DNA from: Eonycteris spelaea
Taxonomy: Eukaryota > Chordata > Mammalia > Chiroptera > Pteropodidae
DNA: 64,000 nt
Assembly: GCA_003508835.1 (NCBI GenBank)
Contig: PUFA01000068.1
Location: 2,790,001-2,854,000, forward strand
Reading direction: 5' to 3'
Position numbers and translations under genes: made by a program
Shown: in pieces, positions 63,660 to 64,000 of the stretch
Position numbering within the stretch: position 1 is the stretch's first letter
Layout: every line of letters begins with the position of its first letter
The notes under the pieces: model-generated
Database searches by the model: none
What the model saw: only the letters and a program-made list of their open reading frames with translations
Told to the model about the DNA's origin: nothing

Positions 63660-63800
63660 TTGAAATGGAATTCCAGGTTTAAGTCCCATTTCTGCTACTT
63701 GCTAGGGCCTTGATTTTAAGCAAATTATTTAACTCCCTTAGTTTTAGTGTTACTCTCTGCAAAATATGCATGACACTTTCACGACACTTTCTACTTCATA
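63660..63800 (+). mobile_element. MIR SINE
   Basis: TTCCAGGTTTAAGTCCCATT, TCTGCTACTTGCTAGGGCC, AAGCAAATTATTTAACTCCC and CTCTGCAAAATATGCATGAC are sense MIR. It ends at the MER5A target site. Confidence 0.85.
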
Positions 63801-63803
63801 GAG

Positions 63804-63977
63804 TAGTGGTTCCTAAACTTTGCTGTATCCTGCAAGCACATGTGGACCTTTAAAAACTCCATTTCCAGGCTTCCATCCCCAGAATTCTGGCTTAAAGAGT
63901 CTAGGGTGTGACCTGGGCATGCATTTATCAACTCCCTAGGTGGTTTATTAATTGATAGCAAAGTTTGGGGACCACTG
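63804..63977 (+). mobile_element. MER5A hAT element with terminal repeats and 8-bp target duplication
   Basis: Starts TAGTGGTTCCTAAACTTTG and ends CAAAGTTTGGGGACCACTG, inverted termini matching at 15 of 19 positions. TCATAGAG (63,796-63,803) and TCATACAG (63,978-63,985) are the 8-bp duplication expected of hAT transposition, 7 of 8 identical. It is nonautonomous and has no coding content. Confidence 0.93.
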
Positions 63978-64000
63978 TCATACAGATATCCTTTTCTGTT

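Noticed and set aside
1..64000. CRISPR arrays, operons, phage or bacterial mobile systems
   Set aside because: No regularly spaced direct repeats, no dense coding and no ribosome-binding-site pattern. The repeat content is mammalian throughout.

Overview
The window reads as placental-mammal nuclear DNA with no gene I can defend. It is moderately AT-rich and CpG-poor. No long open reading frame (the longest is 179 codons) carries a host protein domain, and no convincing exon chain, RNA gene, CRISPR array or bacterial-type signal is visible. It is best read as intergenic or deep intronic sequence. The one long frame with a protein signature (58,071-58,610, plus) is a decayed LINE-2 reverse transcriptase.

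Most of what can be named is very old interspersed repeat. MIR SINEs occur about every 1-2 kb on both strands, with L2 fragments, MER5A and another hAT relic, three MLT1-type MaLR solo LTRs, and pieces of old L1. Two short L1 3' ends (about 24,945-25,126 and 61,279-61,421) belong to a type I associate with laurasiatherian genomes. No Alu, rodent B1/B2, ruminant Bov-tA, carnivore SINEC or equine ERE was recognised. I therefore infer a non-primate, non-rodent placental mammal, probably laurasiatherian, with low confidence on the order. The youngest-looking element is a minus-strand solo LTR of gammaretrovirus (ERV1) style at about 22,086-22,611.

Layout. 1-11.2 kb: MIR, L2 on both strands, an MLT1 LTR, a CA microsatellite and an ATCC array. 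11.2-15.0 kb: almost free of recognisable repeats. 15.0-22.6 kb: dense MIR, an L2, an MLT1, a striking alternating purine-pyrimidine tract at 16.2 kb, a 20-bp palindrome at 16.9 kb, a pyrimidine tract at 19.5 kb and the ERV1-style LTR. 22.6-31.3 kb: a small CpG cluster at 23.9 kb, an L1 inserted in a MIR, MER5A copies and a MIR inserted in an L2. 31.3-41.2 kb: MIR, L2 and L1M-type fragments. 41.2-44.0 kb: a second repeat-poor interval. 44.0-51.7 kb: three L1 pieces, two with clear target-site duplications. 52.4-56.3 kb: MLT1, L2 and a GC-rich patch. 56.6-59.7 kb: two plus-strand L2 copies, one about 2.4 kb long. 59.7-64 kb: MIR, MER5A and an L1 inside an older DNA-transposon-like relic.

No genes can be shown to work together. 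The value of the window is its insertion history, a few unusual DNA structures and some repeat-poor or GC-rich intervals that could hold regulatory sequence. I found no evidence of an undescribed biological system. Repeat names come from recognition of family consensus features, not from a search, so boundaries are approximate unless a target-site duplication fixes them.
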